Assembly: GCF_000757825.1 (NCBI RefSeq) | Contig: NZ_CP009451.1 | Location: forward strand, 3,224,001 to 3,288,000 | Origin: Cedecea neteri | GTDB lineage: Bacteria; Pseudomonadota; Gammaproteobacteria; Enterobacterales; Enterobacteriaceae | Length of the DNA: 64,000 bases | Direction: 5' to 3' | Part shown: positions 1 through 10,157 of the stretch, one piece after another | Position numbering within the stretch: the first letter of the stretch is position 1 | Layout of the letters: each line of letters opens with the position of its first letter | Translations under genes and position numbers: made by a program | Notes under the pieces: generated by a model | Told to the model about the DNA's origin: nothing | Seen by the model: only the letters and a program-made list of their open reading frames with translations | The model's database searches: none

Positions 1-326
1 CTGACTGGATTGCGCGCCTGCTGGCCGGTCATCAGGTACAGGCGATCCGGGCAAGCCAGAGCACGCTGAGCCTGCTGAGCGCGGTGCTGCCCGCAGGGTT
101 ACCGTTCTGGTGCTCGCTGGCGCCTGATGAAGAGAATAACAGCTGGCACGAACTGGTGCTGGTTCTTCCCGGGGAAGCGCTGCCTGAGCTGGATGTTTTT
201 GCCAGCATCAACCGAATTATCGTCGCCCCTGAACAGCTGCAGGAGCCGGGCTATCGTGGTCGTCGCTGGTGGGAAGTCGATCAGGGTGCCGTGACGTTAG
301 AACAATTTCAGAGGAACATTTTCTAG
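1..326 (+). CDS. dpdF: C-terminal end of a DpdF-like protein (5' end outside window)
   Basis: An open frame enters from the left edge and stops with TAG at 324-326, giving about 108 C-terminal residues. This piece shows no catalytic motif. It is leucine- and tryptophan-rich and ends with an acidic stretch before the tail QRNIF. The identification rests on context: the next six genes follow the order of a described Dpd island, in which the gene before dpdG is dpdF, a DEAD/DEAH-type helicase. The stop codon shares its last base with the GTG start of the next gene (TAGTG), so the two are translationally coupled. The helicase core, if present, lies left of the window. It could also be any other upstream restriction component. 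Confidence 0.5.
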   Translation, partial: DWIARLLAGHQVQAIRASQSTLSLLSAVLPAGLPFWCSLAPDEENNSWHELVLVLPGEALPELDVFASINRIIVAPEQLQEPGYRGRRWWEVDQGAVTLEQFQRNIF

Positions 327-1225
327 TGGCAATCACAAACAACACCGGTGCAGGAAGTCAGATCCGTCTGCTGTGTATGATCGATCGTGTGTTGAACAGA
401 CGAATGGGGGAGCCGATCGCTAAGACGGCATTGGTCGATCTGCTAAGGCCGGAGATGCTACCTGGGTCCACCGGGGCCAGAAAAAGGTTGCCGGCTGAAA
501 TTTCGTTCTGGGCTAAAGAGGGGCTGTGGAAGGTGGAAAAAGCCGGCCTTAGCCAGCAGTCGCCGCTGTGCAGCGAACGCGACCTGCCCAGTCGTGTGCT
601 GCGCACCTTGATCAGCTCCGTAGAAACGGAACCGCTGCTGAGTGGAACCCGCGGCCAGCCATTTTTAATGAGCGTGACCTCAGTGCTGGCGCAGGATAAA
701 TATACCCTGCGCGGTAATGAGCCATTGACCAAAGATGCTGTACCGACGGCTGTTGGGCCAATGCTCCATAATCAAATGGCCGGCGTGGGTTGGCGCTATC
801 TGAATTCCACTAACGAAGCGGAGCCGTTCCTCGACTACGCCTACTTCCTCGGTTTTACCGAACCGTATCTGGATGGCTGGGTGATGGACCCTACGCGTGC
901 GATTGAAGGTGTGCTGGACAACCTACAACTGGCCTCGGCCACGCCAATTCAGCAGTTCCTTGATCGGCTGGCGGAGCATTTACCGATGCTGGACCGAGGA
1001 AAATACCGTGAGCTCGTGGAGCCGATGATTATCGCCGAAAACTGGCAGCCGCTGGAGGGGCGTATTATTAGCGCTTCGCTGAGTCAGGCGTTACTGCGCC
1101 TTGAACTGACCATGCAGTTAACTTTCAACACCCTATCTGATGATCCTTATGACTGGATACTGCAGGACACGAACGGCTCTCAGCGCCGTATTAGTACCGT
1201 TAGCGTCGGGGAGGCACGAAAATGA
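326..1225 (+). CDS. dpdG: DpdG-like component of Dpd restriction system
   Basis: A 299-residue protein. I chose GTG at 326 because it overlaps the upstream stop by one base and has GAGGAA about ten bases before it; an upstream ATG at 269 lies inside the previous gene and has no such signal. No catalytic motif is recognised. The first 80 residues are helical and basic and may form a winged-helix-like domain; the rest is mostly alpha-helical. The gene overlaps the next one by four bases (ATGA). Position directly before the large P-loop ATPase fits DpdG, whose molecular role is not established in described Dpd systems. Assignment is from gene order and size, not from a motif. Confidence 0.65.
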   Translation: MAITNNTGAGSQIRLLCMIDRVLNRRMGEPIAKTALVDLLRPEMLPGSTGARKRLPAEISFWAKEGLWKVEKAGLSQQSPLCSERDLPSRVLRTLISSVETEPLLSGTRGQPFLMSVTSVLAQDKYTLRGNEPLTKDAVPTAVGPMLHNQMAGVGWRYLNSTNEAEPFLDYAYFLGFTEPYLDGWVMDPTRAIEGVLDNLQLASATPIQQFLDRLAEHLPMLDRGKYRELVEPMIIAENWQPLEGRIISASLSQALLRLELTMQLTFNTLSDDPYDWILQDTNGSQRRISTVSVGEARK

Positions 1226-4200
1226 AGATGATGGAATACTGGCCCTCCTCGCAAAATATTATCGACTGTATCCGCACCGAGGCGGAAGAGTTGGCGGAAC
1301 ATACGCTGCTGGCCGTGCACCAGCCGGTTCGCCTGCTGCGCATGGATAAAGACGGCAACAGGCAAGGGTACGGTAAGGAAGAGGATCTGCTAAACCATTT
1401 CCTCGTCACCCCGCGCCCCATCCCTATTGTAGGCAAGGCCGGCGTCGGCAAGTCGCATATTATTCGCTGGCTCGACGCCAAGTTGCGCCTGCGTCCGGAA
1501 TATAAAAATAACCAATGGCATATTGTGCGTATTCCCAAAAGCGCCAGCCTGCGCGAAGTGCTGACGCTGATGCTCAAAGGGTTGGAAGGGCAGATTTTTG
1601 ATGAAGCCCGGGAAGACATCAATAAAGTATCGGAAAAGCGCACGCCTCGCGAGATTGCCGAGTGGCTGCTGATGCTGATGGGCCAGGAGTTGCGTAACCT
1701 CCACGAGCGCAACAAGCTGGATATGGAAGCACTCAAAAAGCGGATGCAAGGCTGTTCGCCAGAGCAGCAGCATATGATGAAGCCGGAAGCGGTCCGCCTG
1801 CAAAAAATCCACGTTCATGCGGAAGATAAAGCGCTGGCGACGCTGATCAACGACGCCTATTTCAAACAGTTTTTGCTAAAAGACGAGCACTGCCTGTTCC
1901 GTCTGGCCAGCCGTCTGACTAATGGCGCAAACAGCAACGATCTGGACGAAGGGGAGCAGCAGCTTCAGGCCAGTGATCTAGACTTCAGCTTTAATATCAA
2001 TGATTTAAGCTTACCGGCGCGTCAGTACATCCAGAAAAGCCGCCTCAACACCCATGAGGATGGGCGTAAAGATGCTTCGGTGATCCTGAATCTGGTGCTG
2101 GGAAAAGCGACGCAGGCGCTATTCAACCAGCTCTTCAACTTCCGGGGACGCAGCTTTTCCGATCTGTTCACCCAAATCCGTGAAGCGCTGCATGAAAAAC
2201 AGATGACGCTGATGGTGTTGGTTGAGGATATGTCGCTGATCACGGCCATTGAAGATGTGCTGATCGACAGCCTGGAGAGGGAAGGTATCCGTGACGGTAA
2301 AGCGGTGCTCTGCCCGGTATGTTCCGCGATTGCGGTTACCGACGGTTATCAGGGGTATGCTCGCCGTCGTCAGGGGATGCTGGACCGCGCAAAAGGCGAG
2401 TGGGTGATTGAAGAAGTGGGGGGCGGTCGCGAAGAGACCCGGCAGCGCATCGTTGATTTTTGCGGTCGCTATATCAACGCTGCCCGTTTTGGTAGTGAAG
2501 CCTTACTGCAGCGTTGGGAAAGTACAAAGGATAAATCGCACTGGCCGCCAGACTGGGAAGCAACCGCCGATGGCGATGAAATGGTTGAAGTTTTTGGCCG
2601 CAGTAACCAGGGGTTCTCGCTATTCCCCTTCAATGCTCGCGCGATTCACGCGCTGGCGGAAAGCTTCTGCCGCGACGATCGCAATGAATTGAAATTCAAC
2701 CCCCGGCAGATCATCAACCAGTTGCTGCTGCGAGTGCTGCAGCATTGTCGCCGTGACGCCGAAGAGGGGCATTTCCCGCCGGCACGTCTGGCCGATATTG
2801 CCGCTCCTGCTGGTCTGCGAAGCTGGCTCTTCCGTCAGGGCCTGGCGGACGTTGAACGCGCGGAGTCCATGGTCGCGCTGTGGGGATACCCGGCGAGTTC
2901 CGGGCCGACCTTGAGCAGCGCGCTGCCGCCTGATATCGCCCGTACTTTTGATCTCGGCGATCTGGCTCAGGTGTTGGAAAACACCAAGAGTGAGCCTGTA
3001 GGGGAAGCGCCGCCTGAACCACCAAGCGTCCATAAACAAGAAGTTAAAGAAGACGTTAAGAAAAAGAAAGTCGTCGTCGAGAAGCCGAACCCTGCGGCAC
3101 AAGCGGTACCCGAGGATAAAGACACGTTAGCGATCAGGGAACTGGATGCCGCCGTGGGCGACTGGATGCTCAAAGGGGTCACGCTGGATCGCGATTCCGC
3201 GCGATTTATCCGCGCGACCTTAGCTTATTTCTTTGATAAACGGGCCGTTTTCTCCTGGGCGGGGACAAGCACACGACCAACGCTGTATGCCGGTAATACG
3301 GGGTTTGTGAATATAGAACTGCCTGAAGCGCAGGGTAACCGCGGTGTACACGTGGTGCAATTTATCCCACAGTCGGAATACGAAAAGCGTTCCGTGATCC
3401 TGACGGATGCCGCAATGGCGCTGGCCCGCTTTGGTTACTACCGGGAAACGAAGGGGAAAACCGAAGACTGGAGCTATCCGCAGGGTAAAGAGGACTATTT
3501 GGTTATCCAGAGCTTCTGCGATCGCTGGGTTAGCTATGCGCTGGCGGAGTTGGTTAAGCATAAGCGCAGCGATCTGCCGATGCTGCTGGGCGAACACCTA
3601 AAGCTGGCTCGCTCGCTGGGAATGAAAACCAACGGTGGGGTGACCGAGGTGTTGGGACGACTGCTGCAAAAAAGCGCCGTGCTGAAAAAACAGTTCCGCA
3701 CCGGCCTGACGCCATCGATTATCGAACTCCGTAAGGACGCCCTCACGCGCTGGGATGAAGCTCAGACCAACTGGCTGTCGCTGGTGGCGCTAAACGATCA
3801 TGCGCTGGAAGGTGATGTGTTGCACACCACACTGCAAACGGCGATGAAAGCGAAACCGGACGGCAGCCTGGCGTCGGTCGTGAAAAAGTCACTGTCTGAA
3901 ATTCGTTCAGAGGTGAGCGCGGCCGAGCTATTCGCGGACTGTGAAAACGCGGATGATTTTGCTGACCTCATCAGCAGTATGACCCAGCAAGTGAAGTCGC
4001 TGGCGGACAGCGGTGACTATCCCGCCGATATGACACCTGACAGTCTCACCCTGATGGACGCCCTTACCGGGCTTACCGAAGGCGGCGTATGGCTGACCAT
4101 TACTAAATTGCGAGGCGTTACGCTATCTGAAGATACGCAACGTCAATGGCAGTTACTTTGTGAACTGGACGGTACTTTAATTACCCGACTAATGATCGCG

Positions 4201-4380
4201 ATGCAGTACTGGCAACTGATGTATAAACGGGTATCCGGCGCGATCGCCGCCTACAACAATAGCCACGGCGGGCATCGGATTAACGAATGTCGGGCTCAGA
4301 TTGACACCACGCTGCAGGAACTCGATCTGGTTCTGGAGGAGTTGCAGCAGGCAGCAGGGAAACATGATGACAACGCTTAA
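1222..4380 (+). CDS. dpdH: DpdH-like P-loop ATPase of Dpd restriction system
   Basis: A 1052-residue protein with a clear Walker A motif, GKAGVGKS, at residues 71-78 and a likely Walker B (LMVLVED) near residues 330-336, so an ATPase of the STAND/AAA type is plausible. A charged, lysine- and proline-rich linker around residues 598-636 separates the ATPase half from a helical C-terminal half with no recognised fold. The ATG at 1222 overlaps the upstream stop by four bases. In Dpd islands this large ATPase precedes dpdI and dpdJ and is needed for restriction of DNA lacking the 7-deazaguanine mark. How ATP hydrolysis is used is unknown. ATPase is certain; the DpdH name is from context. Confidence 0.72.
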   Translation: MKMMEYWPSSQNIIDCIRTEAEELAEHTLLAVHQPVRLLRMDKDGNRQGYGKEEDLLNHFLVTPRPIPIVGKAGVGKSHIIRWLDAKLRLRPEYKNNQWHIVRIPKSASLREVLTLMLKGLEGQIFDEAREDINKVSEKRTPREIAEWLLMLMGQELRNLHERNKLDMEALKKRMQGCSPEQQHMMKPEAVRLQKIHVHAEDKALATLINDAYFKQFLLKDEHCLFRLASRLTNGANSNDLDEGEQQLQASDLDFSFNINDLSLPARQYIQKSRLNTHEDGRKDASVILNLVLGKATQALFNQLFNFRGRSFSDLFTQIREALHEKQMTLMVLVEDMSLITAIEDVLIDSLEREGIRDGKAVLCPVCSAIAVTDGYQGYARRRQGMLDRAKGEWVIEEVGGGREETRQRIVDFCGRYINAARFGSEALLQRWESTKDKSHWPPDWEATADGDEMVEVFGRSNQGFSLFPFNARAIHALAESFCRDDRNELKFNPRQIINQLLLRVLQHCRRDAEEGHFPPARLADIAAPAGLRSWLFRQGLADVERAESMVALWGYPASSGPTLSSALPPDIARTFDLGDLAQVLENTKSEPVGEAPPEPPSVHKQEVKEDVKKKKVVVEKPNPAAQAVPEDKDTLAIRELDAAVGDWMLKGVTLDRDSARFIRATLAYFFDKRAVFSWAGTSTRPTLYAGNTGFVNIELPEAQGNRGVHVVQFIPQSEYEKRSVILTDAAMALARFGYYRETKGKTEDWSYPQGKEDYLVIQSFCDRWVSYALAELVKHKRSDLPMLLGEHLKLARSLGMKTNGGVTEVLGRLLQKSAVLKKQFRTGLTPSIIELRKDALTRWDEAQTNWLSLVALNDHALEGDVLHTTLQTAMKAKPDGSLASVVKKSLSEIRSEVSAAELFADCENADDFADLISSMTQQVKSLADSGDYPADMTPDSLTLMDALTGLTEGGVWLTITKLRGVTLSEDTQRQWQLLCELDGTLITRLMIAMQYWQLMYKRVSGAIAAYNNSHGGHRINECRAQIDTTLQELDLVLEELQQAAGKHDDNA

Positions 4381-5101
4381 GACACAGCTTGCCGGGTTAC
4401 TGGAGCAGTACCAGTTAAAAGAGCAACTGCAATCCATGCAGGATGTTTACGAACAGTACCGAGCTATCCGCGATAGGTTGCAGGATGTCGCCGACCCGCT
4501 GCAGAAAGTCTGCGCTCAGCTGAAGGTGCTGAAAACACTGCCAGAATTGCAGGAGCAGCTTGATTTCCAGGAGAACGCTGCGACATTTTTTGGCATTCGA
4601 GCCGAACTACAGGCCTTAACCGCAAGCTTCAAATCGAGCGGAGAGCGCATCGAACAGAACGGTCTGGGCGAACTGCTGGTTCGCCTGTCGGGCGTGCATG
4701 ACCGTATCAGCGAGAAAGTCGTGCAGGCCTGGGCGGTTTTTGTGGCGGAACTGGAAGCGCGCGCGGTACTCGCGCCCGTATTTCTTGAGCAGCAGAAAAC
4801 GCTTGGCAACACCATGGCGTACACCAACTACCGTAACGCTCTTGATAACTTTAATCGCCAGAAGACCAGCGCGCCGGATAGCCAGGCGGTTGTCAAAAAG
4901 CTGCAGGGGTACTGCGACGAGATGGTTGAACTGAAAAAGGGGATGGAATTCAACGCTCCTGATGATGTTCTGCGATTCTTCGATGCCCTCGATAAACAAC
5001 ACCAGGCCTCACTGGCGCTGCTGACGCCAGAGGTACTGTCCTGGTTAAAAGAAAAAGCGCTGCTCCAGTCCTTCAACGTTACCCGTAAGAGAATGATGTG
5101 A
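4364..5101 (+). CDS. dpdI: DpdI-like coiled-coil protein of Dpd system
   Basis: A 245-residue, almost entirely helical protein with heptad-like patterns over about residues 15-100 (many LQ, QL and EL pairs), typical of a coiled-coil bridging subunit. No signal peptide, membrane segment or catalytic motif is visible. The start at 4364 (ATGATG; the second ATG at 4367 is equally possible) lies inside the end of dpdH and is preceded by AGGGAAAC. The longer frame from 4301 lacks a ribosome site and sits deeper inside dpdH. Its stop overlaps the start of dpdJ. The position between the ATPase and the giant helicase matches DpdI. A bridging role is inference. Confidence 0.62.
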   Translation: MMTTLKTQLAGLLEQYQLKEQLQSMQDVYEQYRAIRDRLQDVADPLQKVCAQLKVLKTLPELQEQLDFQENAATFFGIRAELQALTASFKSSGERIEQNGLGELLVRLSGVHDRISEKVVQAWAVFVAELEARAVLAPVFLEQQKTLGNTMAYTNYRNALDNFNRQKTSAPDSQAVVKKLQGYCDEMVELKKGMEFNAPDDVLRFFDALDKQHQASLALLTPEVLSWLKEKALLQSFNVTRKRMM

Positions 5102-8100
5102 TGGCGGAAGTCGAATTATCTCTGCTGCATCGCGTGCTGGATGCGCTGGAAGAGCAGGAAAATGCGTTGCTGGTATGGGGTGATACCGGCGGTTTTTTTA
5201 ATCTCGAGGAACTGCTGGAGATTATTGGTCGGATAGCGCCTGATGACGATCCTGAAGAGGTGCTGGAAGGTTTACTTGATACCGGCATGCTGATTCAGGC
5301 GCCCCATATTAGCGGCCGGCCGGTCTGGCGCACCCGCATGGGGGAAACAGTACATCTTCTGCGTAACCTACGTCAGTGGATGTTCAATAAGTCGCTGGAA
5401 GAGAGTAAAACGTTGGTCTCTGACTATCGTTTTATTCGCCGTCCGCGCAGATATCCGCAGCGCGTTGCTGAACCGGAAGCGTTGATTGTCGACTGGAAGA
5501 CGCGGCTGAAACTGAGCCCGCGTATGTGTGAGATCATGCGGCAGGCGCTGGCATCCGCGAAGCCGTTTCGGCTGGCGAAGTTCCAGGCGCGTTCAACCGA
5601 GCGCATCATCCAGCACTGGCGCATGCATCAGGGCAACAGCAAAACCGCCAGCGCGACCATCGTCTGTGCCGGTACGGGGAGTGGTAAAACCCTGTCGTTC
5701 TATCTTCCTGCACTCACCAGCCTTGCAGATGAGATCTGCCGTAATCCTGCGCGAAAGGTGCGTATTCTAGCGATCTACCCGCGCACAGAGTTGCTTAAAG
5801 ATCAGTTCGCTGAGACGTTTGCCCAGTGCCGTAAGCTGGATGGATACATGCAGGCCAATGCGGGGCGCAAAATCCGTATTGCCGCATTCTTCGGCGATAC
5901 GCCAGTAAAGGCGGAGTGGAGTAGAAAAGACGTCAAAGGCAAATCAGGCCTGCCCTTCGGGCTGATGAAATGCCAGCAGCCCCATCCGCAAGACCCGCAG
6001 CAGCAATGCGGTGGCGCACTGGAATGGCGACGCGATGATATCTTCTCTCTTCATGAAGTGCTGACCTGTACCCAGTGCCATCATCAACTGGATGACAGCG
6101 AGATCCTGCTCACTCGCAGTACCCAACAGGCCAAAAGCAACGGGCCAGATATTCTGTTTACCACCACGGAAATGCTCAACCTTCAGATGAACTCCGGCTG
6201 GAGCAACCATCTGTTTGGCGTGGGGGAAGGTCAAGGGCCGACGCTGGTCCTGCTGGATGAAGTTCATACCTATAGCGGCACGACCGGAGCGCAAACGGCG
6301 CTGTTGTTACGCCGCTGGATGCAGCGTACGGACTGCCTCCCGCACTTCGTGGGGCTATCCGCTACCCTGGCGGATGCTCAGCATTTCTTCGCGAATCTGG
6401 TGGGGGCGCCCGAAGAAGAGGTGGCCCTTATCGAACCTGAACCGGATGACATGATCGAAGAGGGGGCCGAGTACCTGCTGGCGCTGCGCGGCGATCCGGT
6501 ATCTGAAACGGCGTTATTGTCAACCACTATTCAGGCCACGATGCTGATGTCTCGTATGCTGGACTGCGATGCCGATAAATCCAGAGGCACGTGGGGCACG
6601 AAAACCTTTATTTTTACCGATACCCTCGACGGTAATAACCGCCTCTATCACGACCTTAGCGATGCGGAAGGCTGGGAAACGACGATCCCTCCACGTATCG
6701 ATCACGCCCCGCTGGCGGCGCTGCGTAACCCGTATGATTTCAAAAGCGATGAACGTTCAAAGACCGAACTGGGGCAGAACTGGAAAGCGGCGATGGATAT
6801 CGGCCACGACCTCTCTCAGCACAAGGTAATTTCACGTACGTCGAGCCAGGACTCCGGGGTCAATGCGCAGGCGGATGTAGTGGTCGCCACTTCATCGCTG
6901 GAAGTGGGGTATAACGATCCTCTGGTCGGTGCTGTTTTGCAGCATAAGGCGCCGAACGATGTAGCCTCTTATCTGCAGCGCAAAGGGCGTGCCGGTCGCC
7001 CACGCGGCATGCGTCCGTGGATGCTGGTGGTGCTTTCTGAATTTGGCCGCGACCGGGTCGCATTCCAGCGCTACGAAGGGTTGATGAGTCCCGAGATTAA
7101 ACGCCAGGGGCTGCCGCTGGGTAACCAGCATGTACAGAAAATGCAGGCGGCGATGGCGACGCTCGACTGGATTAGCAAGACCGGGTCATTCAAGGATGTC
7201 TGCGGCATGCTCAGAAAACCGGAGCGCAACTCGCAGAAATTTAAACGTTATTACACCCCGTTGATTACCCTCATTGAAGAGGTGCTAAAGGGGGGCAGAA
7301 AGCAGAATGAACTGATTCGCTATCTGCAGGATGCGCTACAGTTGCCCGAAAATGCTATTCAGAGCATTCTCTGGAGCCCACCGCGTTCGATTATGCTGGA
7401 GTTTCTCCCGACCATTTTACGCAACCTGAAGTCACACTGGGCGGTGAATGGCGTTGAGTGGGCGGCCCTGCGTGCACCACAGGCAGATGGCGACGATGAG
7501 CAGTATAAAACGACCTCTCCCGCGCCGGAATTTATTCCGCAAAACCTGTTTAGTGAACTGAATCTGCCGGAACTGGATATTCGTCTGATGCGCGGCCGCG
7601 ATAATGTTGAACAGTGGGAAACGCTCTCTTTCTGGCAAGGAATGCGAGAGTTTGCCCCGGGACGACTGTCAAAGCGGTATGCGATTAGATCAAACAGCAG
7701 TACAGACTGGCTGGTGCCTGAAACCTATGTGCCGGTGGCGACCGATGGCCGTCAGTACGTGGATTTCCCGGTAGCGGAGGCGTTTGGCGATAGCTATCAG
7801 GAAGAGTGTACGGTGGAACACCAGGGGAAGATGATCACGGTCATTAAACCCGCGAAGGTGCTGACGACACGTGCGGATATCCGCAAACTGACGGATAAAA
7901 GTAACGCTCAGTTGCAGTGGACGTTGAGCTTAATTAACCCCCATGTTGCCCATCCGGATAGTGTACCCAAAGGTGCTTGGAAAGGCACGCTCTATGATGT
8001 TACCTTTTTCAACCATCAACATATGACTCCGCTGGAGCTCGTGCGTTTTTCCACGGCATCGCAGGCATCGATACGCTTTCAGAATCGCGATCGGGCCCAC

Positions 8101-9615
8101 GTTGAATTTAGCTGGGTGAAAGAGGGGGAAAAGGTCGGGGTAGGCAGTCGACAGTGGGTCGACGCCATGCGCCTGCGTTTTCGCCTCCCGAATGAAAATG
8201 TCCTGAGCTTGCTACAGCAGGACGATATTCTGCGTGGCCTGCGGCCGGTTTATTTCCAGCATAAAGTCAGACAACTTCCGGAATTTGAGTTCGACAGTTT
8301 TAAAGCTGATTGGGTGATTGAATGCTTTATGACGCTGCTGGCCGAAACGCTGGCGGCGGGGAGCAGTGTCTCCGTTGTCTCAGCGCTGCGAGTCATGGGG
8401 ACAGCGCAAGGGATGGACAGGCTCGTCGATATTCCCGCGAGCCTGTTCCAACCTGATGCCAACAATGTCAACGGTGGCGATCAGGTGCTGCAGCTTAACC
8501 TACGTGAACTACTGATTCGTCCTGAGATCCAGCAGTCGCTGCTCGATTGCGCCGACGCGCTATGGAAGCCGGTAGCCGAGCTCGAGGGCTTTGTTGACTG
8601 GGCGCGCCAGGTGCTGGCGGATACTCTGGCCGCCGGTGTCCAACAGACGTTGAGCACACACCTTCCGGACGTTGATGAACGCGCGGTGGTGACCGATTCC
8701 CTCTGGTCGAAAGATTCTCGAACCGGGGAAGAAATACTGGAAATCTGGCTCTGTGAAATTGAATCAGGTGGCAGTGGGATTCTGATCCGGCTGCAGCAAA
8801 AATGGGCGGAAGATCCCGTCACCTTCCTGAATGTATTGGTGCGAAATCTCTCTGCCAGTGACTATGAGCAGATCGACTATGACCTGCGCATGGTGCTGGC
8901 GCTGCTACAAACCGATGAGACGTTGCGGCAGGCAGTAAGGGACGTGCGCGAGGCCAGTAATATGGACGCACGTCGAGAGGCGAATAAAAATCTGCATCTG
9001 CAGCTTTCACGCCGCGGTTTTCGCCTGTCCCATAGCTTCACTACGGTACTGTATTCGCGTCTGCTGCGAGCTGGCAGCGGGGATGACACTGATGACCAAC
9101 TTCACCAACTGCTGACGGAGTGGACCTCGCTTGAGGCGCAGTCTGGCGTTGAATTTACGCTGAATACGATGGCGCACGCGCTGGCCGTTAAGGCCCGAGG
9201 GGCGGATTCAGAAGCGGCGGTTATCTTTGGCTTGCAGTGCCGGAATCAGAATTTACTCTGGCCGCGTGGGTACACGATTCGTCAGGCTGAGCTTGGTTTC
9301 TATAATATGTTCTGCTCGCGTGCCGTGGTGACTGAACGCCTGTTGGCGGGGGCGCTGTTCAGCGAGCGCATTGAAAAGCTATCTCTCGATCGGCCCGACT
9401 GGTTAGCATTGTTACATGTCGCGCTGCGTAAAAACGGGCGTGCAGAGCTTATTCTGCCTCGCGAGCAGCTTAGCCTGGTCCATCAAGTGATAACGACGGT
9501 GCAGATTGAAGCCGTCGATCATCTGGGCCTTTTGCTGTATCCGCGCTTGGGTGAGGTTCGACGTGAGCAGGATCAGTTGATATTACGTATTGAACTCGCG
9601 GAGATGGTGCAATGA
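5101..9615 (+). CDS. dpdJ: DpdJ-like giant DEAD/DEAH-family helicase
   Basis: A 1504-residue superfamily 2 helicase. Visible motifs are Walker A AGTGSGKT near residue 190, DEVH near 386, SAT near 420, the helicase C motif ATSSLEVGYND near 595 and QRKGRAGR near 626. Four cysteines between residues 290 and 326 (the last pair as CTQC) lie between motifs I and II and look like an inserted zinc ribbon. The C-terminal 850 residues hold no recognised domain. ATG at 5101 overlaps the dpdI stop (TGATG); a GTG at 5098 is an alternative. In Dpd systems DpdJ is the large helicase of the restriction arm, coded next to the phospholipase-D-like DpdK, as here. DrmA of DISARM is a related architecture, but the neighbours do not fit DISARM. 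Confidence 0.8.
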   Translation: MAEVELSLLHRVLDALEEQENALLVWGDTGGFFNLEELLEIIGRIAPDDDPEEVLEGLLDTGMLIQAPHISGRPVWRTRMGETVHLLRNLRQWMFNKSLEESKTLVSDYRFIRRPRRYPQRVAEPEALIVDWKTRLKLSPRMCEIMRQALASAKPFRLAKFQARSTERIIQHWRMHQGNSKTASATIVCAGTGSGKTLSFYLPALTSLADEICRNPARKVRILAIYPRTELLKDQFAETFAQCRKLDGYMQANAGRKIRIAAFFGDTPVKAEWSRKDVKGKSGLPFGLMKCQQPHPQDPQQQCGGALEWRRDDIFSLHEVLTCTQCHHQLDDSEILLTRSTQQAKSNGPDILFTTTEMLNLQMNSGWSNHLFGVGEGQGPTLVLLDEVHTYSGTTGAQTALLLRRWMQRTDCLPHFVGLSATLADAQHFFANLVGAPEEEVALIEPEPDDMIEEGAEYLLALRGDPVSETALLSTTIQATMLMSRMLDCDADKSRGTWGTKTFIFTDTLDGNNRLYHDLSDAEGWETTIPPRIDHAPLAALRNPYDFKSDERSKTELGQNWKAAMDIGHDLSQHKVISRTSSQDSGVNAQADVVVATSSLEVGYNDPLVGAVLQHKAPNDVASYLQRKGRAGRPRGMRPWMLVVLSEFGRDRVAFQRYEGLMSPEIKRQGLPLGNQHVQKMQAAMATLDWISKTGSFKDVCGMLRKPERNSQKFKRYYTPLITLIEEVLKGGRKQNELIRYLQDALQLPENAIQSILWSPPRSIMLEFLPTILRNLKSHWAVNGVEWAALRAPQADGDDEQYKTTSPAPEFIPQNLFSELNLPELDIRLMRGRDNVEQWETLSFWQGMREFAPGRLSKRYAIRSNSSTDWLVPETYVPVATDGRQYVDFPVAEAFGDSYQEECTVEHQGKMITVIKPAKVLTTRADIRKLTDKSNAQLQWTLSLINPHVAHPDSVPKGAWKGTLYDVTFFNHQHMTPLELVRFSTASQASIRFQNRDRAHVEFSWVKEGEKVGVGSRQWVDAMRLRFRLPNENVLSLLQQDDILRGLRPVYFQHKVRQLPEFEFDSFKADWVIECFMTLLAETLAAGSSVSVVSALRVMGTAQGMDRLVDIPASLFQPDANNVNGGDQVLQLNLRELLIRPEIQQSLLDCADALWKPVAELEGFVDWARQVLADTLAAGVQQTLSTHLPDVDERAVVTDSLWSKDSRTGEEILEIWLCEIESGGSGILIRLQQKWAEDPVTFLNVLVRNLSASDYEQIDYDLRMVLALLQTDETLRQAVRDVREASNMDARREANKNLHLQLSRRGFRLSHSFTTVLYSRLLRAGSGDDTDDQLHQLLTEWTSLEAQSGVEFTLNTMAHALAVKARGADSEAAVIFGLQCRNQNLLWPRGYTIRQAELGFYNMFCSRAVVTERLLAGALFSERIEKLSLDRPDWLALLHVALRKNGRAELILPREQLSLVHQVITTVQIEAVDHLGLLLYPRLGEVRREQDQLILRIELAEMVQ

Positions 9616-10157
9616 CAACGAAAGCCAACCAGCGCCAGATTTTCCTCCACGGCGCGACCGGGCAGCGAGTCCTTAGAGAGGTGCTGAGCGCGCAGCTGGT
9701 GGGATTGATTCTGCAGCCTGAACCTATCTGGCTGGTATCTCCCTGGGTAAGCAACTTTATGCTTTTGGATAATCGCGCCGGAAGCTGGGATAGCATTGAA
9801 CCGGCCTGGGGAGGGCGCGAGGTCGACTTTATAGAGTTGCTGGCCAGCGCCATCAACAACGGGGCGCAACTGTCGTTGGTGACGCGCGATTTACCGCAAA
9901 ACCGCAGCTTTATGAAAGGGCTGGAAAATCGGCTTAATAGCCATGCGGAATACCGTCTGGAACTACGCGATCAACTGCATACCAAAGGGTTGTTAACGTC
10001 GCATTTCTTCCTGAAGGGCTCCATGAATTTTACGTGGAGCGGCGTCAATCGAAACGAAGAGTATGTCGAACTGAGCTGCGATCCGCATATGATCGGCGAG
10101 GCGATAACGGCATTCGAAAGTCAGTATCATTTTAGTGGATCACAGGAAGCGTTCTGA
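9612..10157 (+). CDS. dpdK: DpdK-like phospholipase D-fold protein, likely nuclease
   Basis: A 181-residue protein of the phospholipase D superfamily. A single HKD-type motif is visible: HTKG at about residues 123-126, followed by GSMNFT and the acidic NEEYVEL stretch. One HKD per chain is usual for small nucleases that work as dimers, such as BfiI- or Nuc-type enzymes. The ATG overlaps the dpdJ stop by four bases and the stop overlaps the dpdD start by one base. The adjacent giant helicase and this nuclease-like protein form the most likely DNA-degrading pair of the Dpd restriction arm. The fold is well supported; nuclease activity is inferred from family. Confidence 0.78.
   Translation: MTTKANQRQIFLHGATGQRVLREVLSAQLVGLILQPEPIWLVSPWVSNFMLLDNRAGSWDSIEPAWGGREVDFIELLASAINNGAQLSLVTRDLPQNRSFMKGLENRLNSHAEYRLELRDQLHTKGLLTSHFFLKGSMNFTWSGVNRNEEYVELSCDPHMIGEAITAFESQYHFSGSQEAF

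Noticed and set aside
5101..10157. DISARM (drmA helicase plus drmC phospholipase D)
   Set aside because: The helicase-PLD pair is similar, but no DUF1998 drmB and no methyltransferase is present, and the flanking genes fit Dpd.
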